DNA from: Pseudonocardia sp.
GTDB lineage: Bacteria; Actinomycetota; Actinomycetes; Mycobacteriales; Pseudonocardiaceae
Direction of reading: 5' to 3'
Length of the DNA stretch: 36,058 nt
NCBI GenBank assembly: GCA_029263115.1
Contig: JAJCYC010000336.1
Span: 1-36,058 of the forward strand
Every line of letters begins with the position of its first letter. Position 1 is the first letter of the stretch. The translations under genes were made by a program, and so were the position numbers. Under the pieces are notes generated by a model. It was not told the DNA's origin. It saw only the letters and a program-made list of their open reading frames with translations, and made no database searches. This document shows positions 23,787-31,605 of the stretch, one piece after another.

Positions 23787-24464
23787 CTACAGCGGCTGTG
23801 CGACCTTGCGGCCGTTGGTGCGCTCATTGATCCGCAGTTCCGCCGCGTACACGGCAGCTTCGGTGCGGCGGTTGAATCCCAGCTTGTGAAGCAGTGACGA
23901 CACGTAGTTCTTCACGGTCTTCTCGGCCAGGTAGAGCTCCGCGCCGATCTGCCGGTTGGTCATCCCGTCCGCGATCAACCCGAGGATCCGCTTCTCCTGG
24001 GGGCTGAGCGCGCCCAGCTTCGGGTCCTCCGGCTCGGCGCCGCGCCGCAGCCGCTCGAGGACGGTGGTCGTGGCCCGAGGATCCAGCAGTGACTTGCCTT
24101 CCGCCACCGTGCGTACCGCGCCGACCAGGTCGATCCCGGTCACCTGCTTGAGCAGGTAGCCGGCGGCGCCGGCCATGATCGCGGCGAACAGCGCCTCGTC
24201 GTCGGAGTAGGAGGTCAGCATCAGGCAGGCCGGCGGCGGGTCGACCGAGGACCGCAGCTCCCGGCACACCTCCACCCCGTCCCCGTCGGGCAGCCGCACA
24301 TCCAGCACCGCCACGTCCGGGCGCAGCGCCGGCACCCGGGCCAACGCCTGGGCCGCGTTCGCGGCCTCACCGACCACGGTGATGTCCGGTTCGGCTTCGA
24401 GCAGCTGCGCGATGCCCCGGCGCACGATCTCGTGGTCGTCGAGCAGGAACACCGAGATGCTCAC
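23787..24464 (-). CDS. devR: DevR/DosR-type NarL-family response regulator
   Basis: A 225-residue response regulator. The receiver domain (residues 1-120) has acidic D9/D10, phospho-acceptor D55 in VAVLDVRLPDGDG, T84 and K106, matching D54, T82 and K104 of M. tuberculosis DevR. The LuxR-type DNA-binding domain (about 155-215) contains LSPQEKRILGLIADGMTNRQIG and the recognition helix E-K-T-V-K-N-Y-V-S, identical to mycobacterial DevR at the known DNA-contact positions. This supports the GGGAC-type boxes in this window as its targets. The GTG at 24464 follows GGAGG. A DosR-type box 60-70 bp upstream suggests autoregulation. It is convergent with devS (21-bp gap). Confidence 0.95.
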   Translation of the reverse strand: MSISVFLLDDHEIVRRGIAQLLEAEPDITVVGEAANAAQALARVPALRPDVAVLDVRLPDGDGVEVCRELRSSVDPPPACLMLTSYSDDEALFAAIMAGAAGYLLKQVTGIDLVGAVRTVAEGKSLLDPRATTTVLERLRRGAEPEDPKLGALSPQEKRILGLIADGMTNRQIGAELYLAEKTVKNYVSSLLHKLGFNRRTEAAVYAAELRINERTNGRKVAQPL

Positions 24465-24522
24465 GCGAACCTCCAGGTCGTAGGTGACACCGAGGCTAGG
24501 TCCCGCGATCGGTCCGCGACTC

Positions 24523-24536
24523 CGGCCGAAGGTCCC
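24523..24536 (-). promoter_or_regulatory. DosR-type box before devR
   Basis: The minus strand reads GGGAC CTTC GGCCG: the left half and spacer are identical to the perfect cydA box at 934-947, with one mismatch at the end. The centre is 65 bp before the devR start. A partner at 22 bp is not convincing. Confidence 0.6.
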
Positions 24537-24689
24537 CACCCCGCGGGAGACACCGACCCGGCGGGAACGGGTCCGGAGGACCTTCGCCACGGCAGCCGGG
24601 GACGTTCGGCCGCGGCCGCTGCATCGGGGAGGCGACGACCATCGGCGGTGCCATCACACCGGGCGGTGTCGTCGAAGGATCGAGCCGAG

Positions 24690-24794
24690 ATGATGTGGGG
24701 ATACGCCGGCCCGGCGGCGCGGGGGGTTCTGTGGCGCTGGCCGGTCACCGTGATCACCGGAGCGGCGGCCGACGTTCACGCCGCCACCTGCTGA
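24690..24794 (+). pseudogene. Possible remnant of a second MMWGY-type small membrane protein
   Basis: A 34-codon frame starting MMWGYAGPAARGV. Its first 16 bases differ from the SHOCT gene at 16047 by one base. After that neither a membrane helix nor a SHOCT motif follows, and the frame stops. It looks like the 5' end of a related gene joined to unrelated sequence, or a chance short frame. Confidence 0.3.
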
Positions 24795-24886
24795 CCAGAT
24801 GACCCACCCAGCAAAGACCCCGCCGCGACGTGATCGGTCAGGATTGCCGCCACATCGATCGCGGTCACCGCGTGTTCCGTGGGCCC

Positions 24887-25270
24887 GGCCGGTCGGCGAG
24901 GTCCTCGCCGAGCTGGCCACCGACCCGACCGTCGGGCTGACCGGGGAACGGGCTGGCCGCCCGGCTGGCCGCTGACGGGCCGAACGAGCTGCCCGCCGAA
25001 CCGGCCCGATCGCTCGCCCGCTCGGTGACCGCCCAGCTGCGCGAGACGATGATCCTGGTCCTGCTCGGCGCCGCGGCGTTGCTCGCCGCGATCTACCTGC
25101 CCGGGTTCAGTGACCTACTCGGCACCGAGCGGCTCACCACGTTCGAGCTGCTGGTGTCGCTGGCGGTGAGCGTCGTGCCACTGGCGACCGTTGAAGTGGC
25201 GAAGTGGGTGCTGCGGCGCCGGGACCGATCGGCCGGATTAGCCGGTTCACCGACGACCCCGGCGGGTTGA
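24887..25270 (+). pseudogene. P-type cation ATPase remnant: N-terminus joined to C-terminus
   Basis: The 5' part encodes the start of a type II P-type ATPase (PVGEVLAELATDPTVGLTGE, then in another frame ARLAADGPNELPAEPARSLA and QLRETMILVLLGAAALLAAI). The sequence then passes in frame directly to the extreme C-terminus (YLPGFSDLLGTERLTTFELL, VSVVPLATVEVAKWVLRRRDR). A full enzyme has about 900 residues, so the whole catalytic core, including the DKTGT phosphorylation loop, is gone. An extra base near 24955 also shifts the frame in the N-terminal part. CtpF (Rv1997) of this family is in the mycobacterial DosR regulon, so this was probably a CtpF-like gene. Confidence 0.75.
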
Positions 25271-25286
25271 TCCCCGCCGGGGCCGT

Positions 25287-25874
25287 CTATCCCGCCGCCG
25301 GCTTCGCCCAGCTCCGCTGTGCCCGGCGCCACTCCGCTTCCCAGAGCCCGAGGTTGTGCCACAGCAGCAGCCGTTCGACCAGTAGCCAGAGCAGGCCGAG
25401 CGCGATCCAGGCGGTGAGCAGGGCGAATGCTCCGACGATGAACCCCACCGAGGTGGGGTGGTAGGCGTCCGGGGTCTTGGGCTGGCCGGTGACGTCCACC
25501 CGCACCGGGACCTGGGCGCCCATCGGGGCCGGTGCGTACAACGGCATCGTGTAGTTGTGCCGCGTGCCGTCGGATTCGGTCCAGGTGACGGGCGTGAACC
25601 ACGGTGAGTTCACCCCGTCGCCGGCCGGGCCCGGCGTGGCGTGACCGCGGCCGGTCACCGTCACGGTGACCGGGTGACTGGTGGCCACCCAACGGCTCTG
25701 TCGCTCCCGCTCCCCGTCGGCGGCGGAGTTCCCGATCCACAATGCGACTCCGACAGCCGCCATACCGGCGGCCAGCAGCACAACGGCGACCAGTCCCTCC
25801 ACACGGTCCGATGGACGTACCAGCTCGTTGCGCCGCGACCGCAGGCCCCGGCCCCGATGATTCCTGACGTCCAC
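25287..25874 (-). CDS. Rv1733c-like membrane protein
   Basis: A 195-residue protein of the Rv1733c family, a DosR-regulated mycobacterial membrane antigen. A basic N-terminus (RNHRGRGLRSRRNELVRPSD) precedes helix 1 at about residues 31-53 (VAVVLLAAGMAAVGVALWIG). An extracytoplasmic domain (about 54-140) contains VTWTESDGTRHNYTMPLYAP and GAQVPVRVDVTGQP. Helix 2 is about 148-172 (GFIVGAFALLTAWIALGLLWLL), followed by a short C-terminal tail. The GTG at 25874 is chosen for the GAGGAGG just upstream; the longer open frame above it is not coding-like. A DosR-type box pair is 60-95 bp upstream, shared with the divergent Rv2004c-like remnant. Function unknown. Confidence 0.87.
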   Translation of the reverse strand: MDVRNHRGRGLRSRRNELVRPSDRVEGLVAVVLLAAGMAAVGVALWIGNSAADGERERQSRWVATSHPVTVTVTGRGHATPGPAGDGVNSPWFTPVTWTESDGTRHNYTMPLYAPAPMGAQVPVRVDVTGQPKTPDAYHPTSVGFIVGAFALLTAWIALGLLWLLVERLLLWHNLGLWEAEWRRAQRSWAKPAAG

Positions 25875-25932
25875 GGCTGCCTCCTCTTCCGCATCTCCGG
25901 TCAAAGGTGCCGGTGGGACGCCGAGATCTTCA

Positions 25933-25968
25933 GTGCCAAGAGTCCCGAGCCCTCGCGCCCATCGGCCC
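25933..25968. promoter_or_regulatory. DosR-type box pair between the Rv1733c-like and Rv2004c-like genes
   Basis: On the minus strand 25933-25946 reads GGGAC TCTT GGCAC with one mismatch. 25955-25968 reads GCGCC CATC GGCCC with a perfect right half. Centres are 22 bp apart. They lie 66-88 bp before the GTG at 25874 and 70-93 bp before the ATG at 26032, so a bidirectional promoter is likely. Confidence 0.62.
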
Positions 25969-26031
25969 GACGACCTCGGGCGACCGGACGGGCACCCCTC
26001 GGGGCAGTAGTGCGAGGACCGGGAGGACCTG

Positions 26032-26330
26032 ATGGGCACATTCACCGGCGCCGATGGCGTTCGGCCGAGTCCGTACGTCCACGAGACCCATGTCGGTGTG
26101 GTGTTCCTAGTGGGAGACCGGGCATACAAGATCAAGAAACCGGTGCGCAACGCGTTCCTGGACTTCAGCACCGCCGAACGCCGCCGCAACGCCTGCAGAC
26201 GGGAGGTCGAGCTGAACCGCCGGCTCGCCCCGGATGTCTACCTCGGGCTGGCCGAGATCACCGACCCCGTCTCGAAGGGCGGATCCCGGCTGGCCGCGCG
26301 CGTGGAACGGCCGCCAGCCACGCAGCCGGA
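26032..26330 (+). pseudogene. Rv2004c-like kinase/phosphotransferase, N-terminal fragment
   Basis: It starts at ATG 26032 after GGGAGGACC. The first ~80 codons match the N-terminus of the Rv2004c family (YVHETHVGVVFLVGDRAYKIKKPVRNAFLDF, then REVELNRRLAPDVYLGLAEITDP), a ~500-residue protein with an aminoglycoside-phosphotransferase-like and a P-loop kinase part. After about residue 95 no frame continues the family. The catalytic regions are missing and the 3' end of the neighbouring minus-strand USP lies where they should be. It is a truncated relic of a DosR-regulon gene; an intact promoter box pair remains in front of it. Confidence 0.75.
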
Positions 26331-26498
26331 GCTCCCCGTGCATCGTCAACTCGACCGACGACTACAGCGGTGTACCGGAAGCCACCGCGTGGCTCAGCCA
26401 GCGCCGCGCCGCCTGCGGCAAACGCGCAGTCAGCTCGGGAGCGAACCGCTGTCTCGGAGCGTCGCCGGCCAAGCGGTGCCACTCGGCTGCCACCACTC

Positions 26499-27167
26499 TC
26501 ACGGCAGCGGGAGCCTGGGCGCGAGGAGTACCGGGCACGGAGGGTGTTGCAGCGCGCAGTTGAGCACGAGCCCCGCCCGGTCACCGCCGTCCTCCCTCGG
26601 CCCGCCGATGACCAGGAGGTCGGCGTCCAAGGCCTCGCCGACCAACTCGTGCGGCCGAGTCCGGACGAGTCGGGAATGCAGGTGAGAGCTCTCGGACAGT
26701 TGGCTGGTGGCGGCTCGGATCGCGGTCGCCAACTGCGTTCGCCCGTGCTCGACCGCCTCCTCGAGTGCCACGCTGCGTTCCGCGAAGGATTTCGGTACCG
26801 CGTTGGTGACGGCCAACGTCGCGCCCAGATGCGCGGTCGCGGCGGTGGCCTCGGCGAGTACAGCCGCGTCGCCGGGCAGGTCGCGGATAGCGGCGACCAC
26901 CTTGGCCGGCCGGCCGTCGTGATGGCTGCGGGTCACCCATACGGTGCATCCGGCGAGCTGGTTCACCGCTCGCGCTAGACCGGGCGCCGCGAGGAGGGGC
27001 CCGGCGTCACGCGGCGACTCGTCCGGCCACGTCTCGAGTGCCCGGCCAGTGGCCCTGCACATCTCGGACAGCCAGGCCGGTGGACCTGAACCCAGCACGA
27101 CCACCGGAAGCCGACTCAGTGCATTGTGCAGGAGTACGTCCTCACCCAACACCGTAGGCCTGGACAT
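26499..27167 (-). CDS. Divergent universal stress protein-like protein
   Basis: A 222-residue protein. The C-terminal half (about residues 85-222) has a USP-like order: AKVVAAIRDLPGDAAVLAEATAATAHLGATLAVTNAVP, then ADLLVIGGPRED and HPPCPVLLAP. The nucleotide motif is degraded (GGPREDGGDRAGLVLN), lacking the final G-S. The N-terminal ~75 residues (LPVVVLGSGPPAWLSEM to GCTVWVTR) look like a shortened first USP domain that lacks its DGS start. It may therefore be a naturally reduced USP or a 5'-truncated tandem USP with a new start. The ATG at 27167 has only a weak ribosome site (GGAAG). No clear DosR box is upstream. In M. tuberculosis the USP gene Rv2005c neighbours Rv2004c, matching this arrangement. 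Confidence 0.68.
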   Translation of the reverse strand: MSRPTVLGEDVLLHNALSRLPVVVLGSGPPAWLSEMCRATGRALETWPDESPRDAGPLLAAPGLARAVNQLAGCTVWVTRSHHDGRPAKVVAAIRDLPGDAAVLAEATAATAHLGATLAVTNAVPKSFAERSVALEEAVEHGRTQLATAIRAATSQLSESSHLHSRLVRTRPHELVGEALDADLLVIGGPREDGGDRAGLVLNCALQHPPCPVLLAPRLPLP

Positions 27168-27510
27168 GGCGAGCTTCCGACCAGCGAACTGCCGGCTGGC
27201 CGGTTCCGGCCGACAACCAACGATCTTGCTGCCTCATCCCGACTCCTTCGGCACTGCGGGTGTCGCCGCCGGATACGACCGTGCCCGGTGGCCTGGCAAT
27301 GGTGAACCGGTCCACCGGCCCAAGACCGACGGTCCGTCCGGCCCCGGTTCTCGTGTCCCCTGGCCCTGGCGGGGAGTGATCCGTGAAGTCGAGGCTTCGC
27401 CGTCGACGCGCGCCCGTGTTTCCCGAACGCCGTGTGGCCGTCCGCGGCCGGCGTACAGGCGGCCGTTCGAGAGAAGCTCTACTCACCCCGACTCGATCAG
27501 GAGGACGGAC
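27168..27510. other. Intergenic region between usp-like gene and alcohol dehydrogenase
   Basis: 343 bp with no gene I can support. It must hold the divergent promoters of the flanking genes. No GGGAC-N4-GNCCC box was found; CGGTCC-GTCC-GGCCCC-like GC tracts near 27330 do not fit. Confidence 0.4.
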
Positions 27511-28511
27511 ATGCGTGCCTGGGTGATTGAACGGCCCGGCCCGATCGGGAGTGCCCCGTTACGGGAGGTGGAGCTGCCCGACCCCGAGCCGGGACCGGGG
27601 GAGGTACGGCTGCGGGTGTCCACCTGCGGCGTCTGCCGCACCGACCTGCATCTCGCCGAGGGCGATCTGACCCCGCGCCGGCCCCGGACCGTGCCCGGCC
27701 ACGAGGTCGTCGGACGGGTCGACCTGAAGGGGAGCGATGCCGACCGGTTCGCCCTGGGGGAGAGGGTCGGCGTGGCGTGGCTACGGGGCACCTGTGGTAG
27801 CTGCCGGTGGTGCCGTCGCGGCCGGGAGAATCTGTGCCCGGGTGCGACGTTCACCGGTGGGACGTCGACGGCGGCTACGCCGCATTGGTGGTGGTGCCCG
27901 AGGCTTATGCCTACCGGTTGCCCGCCGGGCTCGACGACCTGCACGCCGCGCCGCTGCTGTGCGCGGGCATCGTCGGCTACCGCGCCCTGCGGCGGGCGGA
28001 GTTACCACCGGGCGGACGGCTGGGTATCTACGGATTCGGGGCGTCCGCCCATGTGGTGGCACAGTTGGCGATCGCCCAGGGCGCGACCGTGCACGTGCTG
28101 ACCCGGGCGGAGGAGGCCCGCGGGCTGGCACTGAGGCTCGGTGCGGCATCCGCGGGGTCGGCCGATGCCGCACCGCCGGAGCCGCTGGACGCCGCGGTCC
28201 TGTTCGCTCCGGCGGGGGAACTGGTGCCGGTGGCCATGCGTGCGCTGGACTCCGGCGGCACCCTCGCGGTGGCCGGTATCCATCTCACCGACGTCCCACG
28301 CCTCGACTACGCGGGCGAGTTGTTCCGGGAGAAGCAACTGCGCAGCGTCACCGCCAACACCCGCGCCGACGGCGAGGAGTTCCTCCGGCTGGCCGCCGCC
28401 CTCGGGGTACGGCCCACCGTCGAGGAGCGGTCGCTGTGGACGGCGGATGAGGCATTGGCCGACCTGGCCGCCGACCGCGTGCGCGGGGCGGCGGTCCTCG
28501 TCGCGGAGTAA
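27511..28511 (+). pseudogene. adhA: Zinc-dependent alcohol dehydrogenase with a single frameshift
   Basis: A medium-chain Zn-dependent alcohol dehydrogenase. Frame 1 from ATG 27511 (GAGGAC upstream) gives MRAWVIERPGP, catalytic zinc site CGVCRTDLHLAEGDL, GHEVVGRV and the structural zinc cysteines ([22 protein letters not shown]). At about 27858 one base is missing (ACCGGTGGGACGTC, where relatives code F-T-G-W-D). The second frame continues [23 protein letters not shown], the NAD site [20 protein letters not shown] and an intact C-terminus to 28511. Combined length is about 333 residues, the normal family length. Only this one lesion separates it from a working gene, so a sequencing error is possible. 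Confidence 0.85.
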
Positions 28512-28617
28512 TCGCCTCCGAGGTCGATCTGGTGCGCTGTGCACCGGTGGCCACAATGGTCCTGGTCAGCGACGGCGTTGGGCGGGTCGCGTTTCCCGCC
28601 CCTCGCCGCTCGCACGG

Positions 28618-29079
28618 CTACTGCGTGGTGTCGACCGGCGCACCCGACGGCAGCGGCACGACCCATCGGACCTCGGTGCCACCTTCTGTTCGGACATGCA
28701 CCGTATCGCCGCCGTGCCACCGGCGCGCTCGGGCCGCGATGTCAGCGAGTCCGGCACCCGGGTCCGGCCGGCGCGCCACGTTCTGGCCGTCGTCGCGCAC
28801 CGTCAGGCGCAGCTTCCCGGCTCCGGCGTCCGCGACCACCTCCACGGTGAGCATGGTGACGTGGGAATGTCCGGCGACGTTGGCCAGCGCCTCGTACAGG
28901 ACCGCCTGCAGGTCGGTTCGGACCCCCTCGGGGGCCAGGGCGTCCAACGGACCCTCCAGAGCGAGCCTGGGCTCGACGCCCAGGTGGGCGGCTGTTCTCC
29001 GGACGGCGTGCCGCAGCTGGCCGCGCAGGCCTGCCTCATCAGCTAGCTCGGCGCTCTTCACGTCATCGGCCGTCGTCAT
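28618..29079 (-). CDS. Stand-alone histidine-kinase-type ATPase domain
   Basis: A 153-residue protein consisting only of a HATPase domain like that at the C-terminus of DevS/NarX kinases. It has N-box ALYEALANVAGHS in its core (EALANVAGHS), G1 box VRDDGQNV, G2 box GAGLADIAARARRW, and terminal EVRWVVPLP. There is no dimerisation/phosphotransfer helix pair and no sensor domain. The ATG at 29079 has GAGGAG upstream and overlaps the WS/DGAT stop (ATGA), so it is a designed start rather than a random truncation. It could serve as an anti-sigma-type or accessory kinase domain, or titrate the DevS system. Role unknown. Confidence 0.75.
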   Translation of the reverse strand: MTTADDVKSAELADEAGLRGQLRHAVRRTAAHLGVEPRLALEGPLDALAPEGVRTDLQAVLYEALANVAGHSHVTMLTVEVVADAGAGKLRLTVRDDGQNVARRPDPGAGLADIAARARRWHGGDTVHVRTEGGTEVRWVVPLPSGAPVDTTQ

Positions 29080-30420
29080 GGTGACTCCTCACTCATCGAT
29101 CCCGGACCTCCGGAGATCGAGCTCGTCGCCGCTTCCCGCAGTGCTCGTAGGTCGTTCTCGATGCCGCTGCCGAGCACGTCGAGGTCGGTGGCCGAGTCGT
29201 CGCCGGTCAGCCCGAAGGTCACCCGATCCCGGTAGCTGAAGATGGACACACCGATCCGCATCCGGCTCGAGATCGGCACGTAGGGCACGACCTCGAGCAG
29301 CTCCCGCCCCAGGCAGTAGAGCGGCTCGCGGGGTCCGGGGACGTTCGTGGTGACCGTGACGACCGCGTGCTGCGAGGCGTGCGCGGCGGCCCGAACCGGA
29401 GCGGCGAGCAGCGGGAAGGGCTGGAAGCGAGCCAGCGAGGTGAGCATGGCCCCGGCCTCGGCCTCACCGCTGGTCTTCAGCGACGACAGCTCGGCGCGCA
29501 CCGCTGTCAGCCGGTCCACCGGGTCGTCCAGGTCTACGGGCAGTCGGGCCAGCAGTAGCGACACCTGGTTGTCGCGGACGCTCTCCGCGCCGGGGGCACG
29601 GACCGACACCGGCGCCAGAGTGCGGATCGCCGTGGGGGTCGGCTGTTCGCCGCGCTCGAGCAGCAGCGCCCGGAAGCCACCGGTCACCGCCGCGAGGACG
29701 ACGTCGTTGAACGTCCCGCCCAGTGTCGATGGTGTCCTTGGCGCTGCTCGCCCAGCTGTGGTGCCGGGGGCGGGCCAGCGGGCCGGTCAGCGATGTACGC
29801 CTGGCGGGCCACATGCTGCGGGTCAGGGCCGCCGACCCGCGCGCCGCCGCGACGAGCCGGGTCGGCCATCCCGACGGGCGCACAAGGACCCCGGCCAGGG
29901 CGCGGGCCTGGCGGGCCGGCAGCCATGCGATCTCGGCGACCGCATCGAGTACGAGACGCGCCGCGGCCGGGTCGGAGTCCGGCAACCACTCGTCGGGAGG
30001 TACGAGGCACGGGATCGGGGTCGGGTCCAGAACCGCGCGGTAGATGTCCGTGCTGGACACCCCGTCGACCATGCAGTGGTGCACCTTCGAGATCAGCGCC
30101 CATCGGTCACCCGCCAAGCCTTCAACCAGCCAGTTCTGCCAGAGTGGACCGTTCCCGATCGAGACGCGCCGACATCACCCGGCCCATCAGCGCACGCAGC
30201 TCTCCGTCTCCTCCCGGCGACGGTAGGGCGGTCCGCACCAGGTGGCGGTCGATGTCGAACGACGGATCGTCCACCCACACCGGAGGAGCGAGGTCGAGCG
30301 GAACCTCCCGGACCTTCTGCCGGTAGCGGGGGATGAGCGGCAACCGCGCGATGAGGTGCGCGCGTAGCTCCTCCAGCGTCGGTACCGATCATCCAGGGGT
30401 GTCATCCGATCACCTCGCAT
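29076..30420 (-). pseudogene. WS/DGAT acyltransferase (Tgs1-like) with deletion and frameshifts
   Basis: A wax ester synthase/diacylglycerol acyltransferase, the family of the DosR-regulated triacylglycerol synthase Tgs1. From ATG 30420 or 30405 it reads MTPLDD, then jumps past about 30 expected residues to LEELRAHLIARLPLIPRYRQKV. An extra base near 30148 shifts the frame within LDRER-PLWQNWLVEGL. The catalytic motif H-H-C-M-V-D-G is intact near 30075. Another lesion near 29725 precedes LGGTFNDVVLAAVTGGF. The C-terminal 200 residues are intact (DNQVSLLLARLPVDL, TNVPGPREPLYCLG) to 29076. Three or more lesions make this a true pseudogene. Good ribosome sites remain at the 5' end. Confidence 0.85.
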
Positions 30421-30808
30421 CTGTGCCTCCCTCGATGTCGTTTGGCAACCCTGTCCGGGGTCGATACCGGTACGCACCCGCCTCACGGCCCGACATGGAG
30501 GGCCATGAGGCCCGGCTCCGGGTTCCGCACGCAGTACACGGGCCGGACGGCCGTCCGGCTCAGGACCAAGGACGGTCGCCCGTCGACATTCGGAGATTGT
30601 TGGCTGATGAACCAGCGTCAGACGGCCCCCAAGGCAACTCGCTTGCGGCGATGGCTCCGCGCGCTGGGCCTGACCGGAGTCATGTGGATCTGGGGTCTGC
30701 CGTGTACCACGCCGTACCACGCCGAAATCCGATGCCGCCCCGGCTTGCACCGCCAAGCGCATCATCGGCGACCTGACCGCCAGCAGGTCCATAGTCAGTC
30801 GCCAACTC
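30421..30808. other. Non-coding stretch with a palindrome and a short tandem repeat
   Basis: 388 bp with no recognisable gene. It contains a perfect 16-bp palindrome, CCGGACGGCCGTCCGG, at 30543-30558, and two adjacent copies of GTACCACGCC at 30704-30713 and 30714-30723. A GGGCC-ATGA-GGCCC element near 30500 only loosely resembles the dormancy boxes. Local base composition is less GC-rich than its neighbours around 30590-30640. Confidence 0.45.
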
Positions 30809-30846
30809 CGTGGAGGCCGTGCAGCCGTAGCTGCACGGCCTCCACG
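30809..30846. repeat. Perfect 17-bp inverted repeat (hairpin)
   Basis: CGTGGAGGCCGTGCAGC and its exact complement flank a 4-base CGTA loop. No T-run follows on either strand. It lies between the non-coding stretch and the truncated 3' end of the USP fragment. It could be a strong transcription barrier, a mobile-element end or a recombination site. Confidence 0.75.
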
Positions 30847-30885
30847 AGCACCGGCTGCCGCCGCAGGTACTCCGTTGCCGGCGGC

Positions 30886-31605
30886 TAGGTTTCTCGGGCG
30901 AGTCGAGCAGGGCTCGCGCCGGACGCTTCCGCGGGAGCTCCCGGCGTACCTCGACATCGGGGTACTTCTCCTGCCAGCCGGCCAGCAGCTCGGCCAGCAT
31001 CCGGGTTTCCTCCTCGCGCACGTCGTCGGAGTACAGCAGGTTGACGATCTTCGAATCGACTGCCGTGTCCGCCCAGGCGTCTACCACGACCAGCGGGGCG
31101 GCGTGCCGCGACGCCCAGACGTGGGCGAACGCCAGCGTCGCCTCGCTGGCCGGAGACCCGTCGACGCCCACCACGACGGGCGCCGGGAGACCGGCCTGCT
31201 CGATGGCCGCTTCCTCGGCGTCCCCGCGCACGACCACCACCGGGCACTTCGCGCGCGACACGACGCCCACCGCGACGGATCCGAGCAGCAGGCCGGTCAG
31301 CCCACCCAGACCTCGGTCGCCCAACACCACCAGTTCCGCCTCCACCGAGCGGTCGCTCAGCAGATCTACCGGCTGGGCCGTGCACAGGTCGGTCGTCACC
31401 TCGACATCGGGAGCCGCCTCACGGGCCTGCGCGGCGGCCTGTCGCAGGCAGTCCCGGGCCCACCCGAGAACGGTGTCTCGGTAGCCGGTGACAACACCCG
31501 GAGCAGAGTCCGCGCCGCCCCAGTCGTAGGCGTACACCAAGGTCAGGGGAACTCCCCGGACAGCGGCCTCCCGGGCCGCCCAGCGGGCGGCCCGCTCGGG
31601 CGGGG
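30886..31605 (-). pseudogene. Tandem universal stress protein, both ends missing
   Basis: A USP reading frame that enters at RAARWAAREAAVRGVPLTLVYAYDWGG. It lacks the usual VVGIDGS start, has a complete first-domain motif (GDRGLGGLTGLLLGS) and second domain start (PAPVVVGVDGSPASEATLAF), and ends abruptly after RPARALLDSPEK, before the second ATP motif. There is no start codon of its own: upstream the frame runs into the integrase remnant. Domain 1 is close to that of the USP pseudogene at 14974, so the two were probably duplicates. Loss of both ends next to an integrase remnant and a perfect hairpin points to recombination damage. Confidence 0.8.

Noticed and set aside
30543-30558. 16-bp palindrome as a regulator operator
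   Set aside because: No intact gene is positioned to use it; GC-rich palindromes of this length occur by chance in such DNA.
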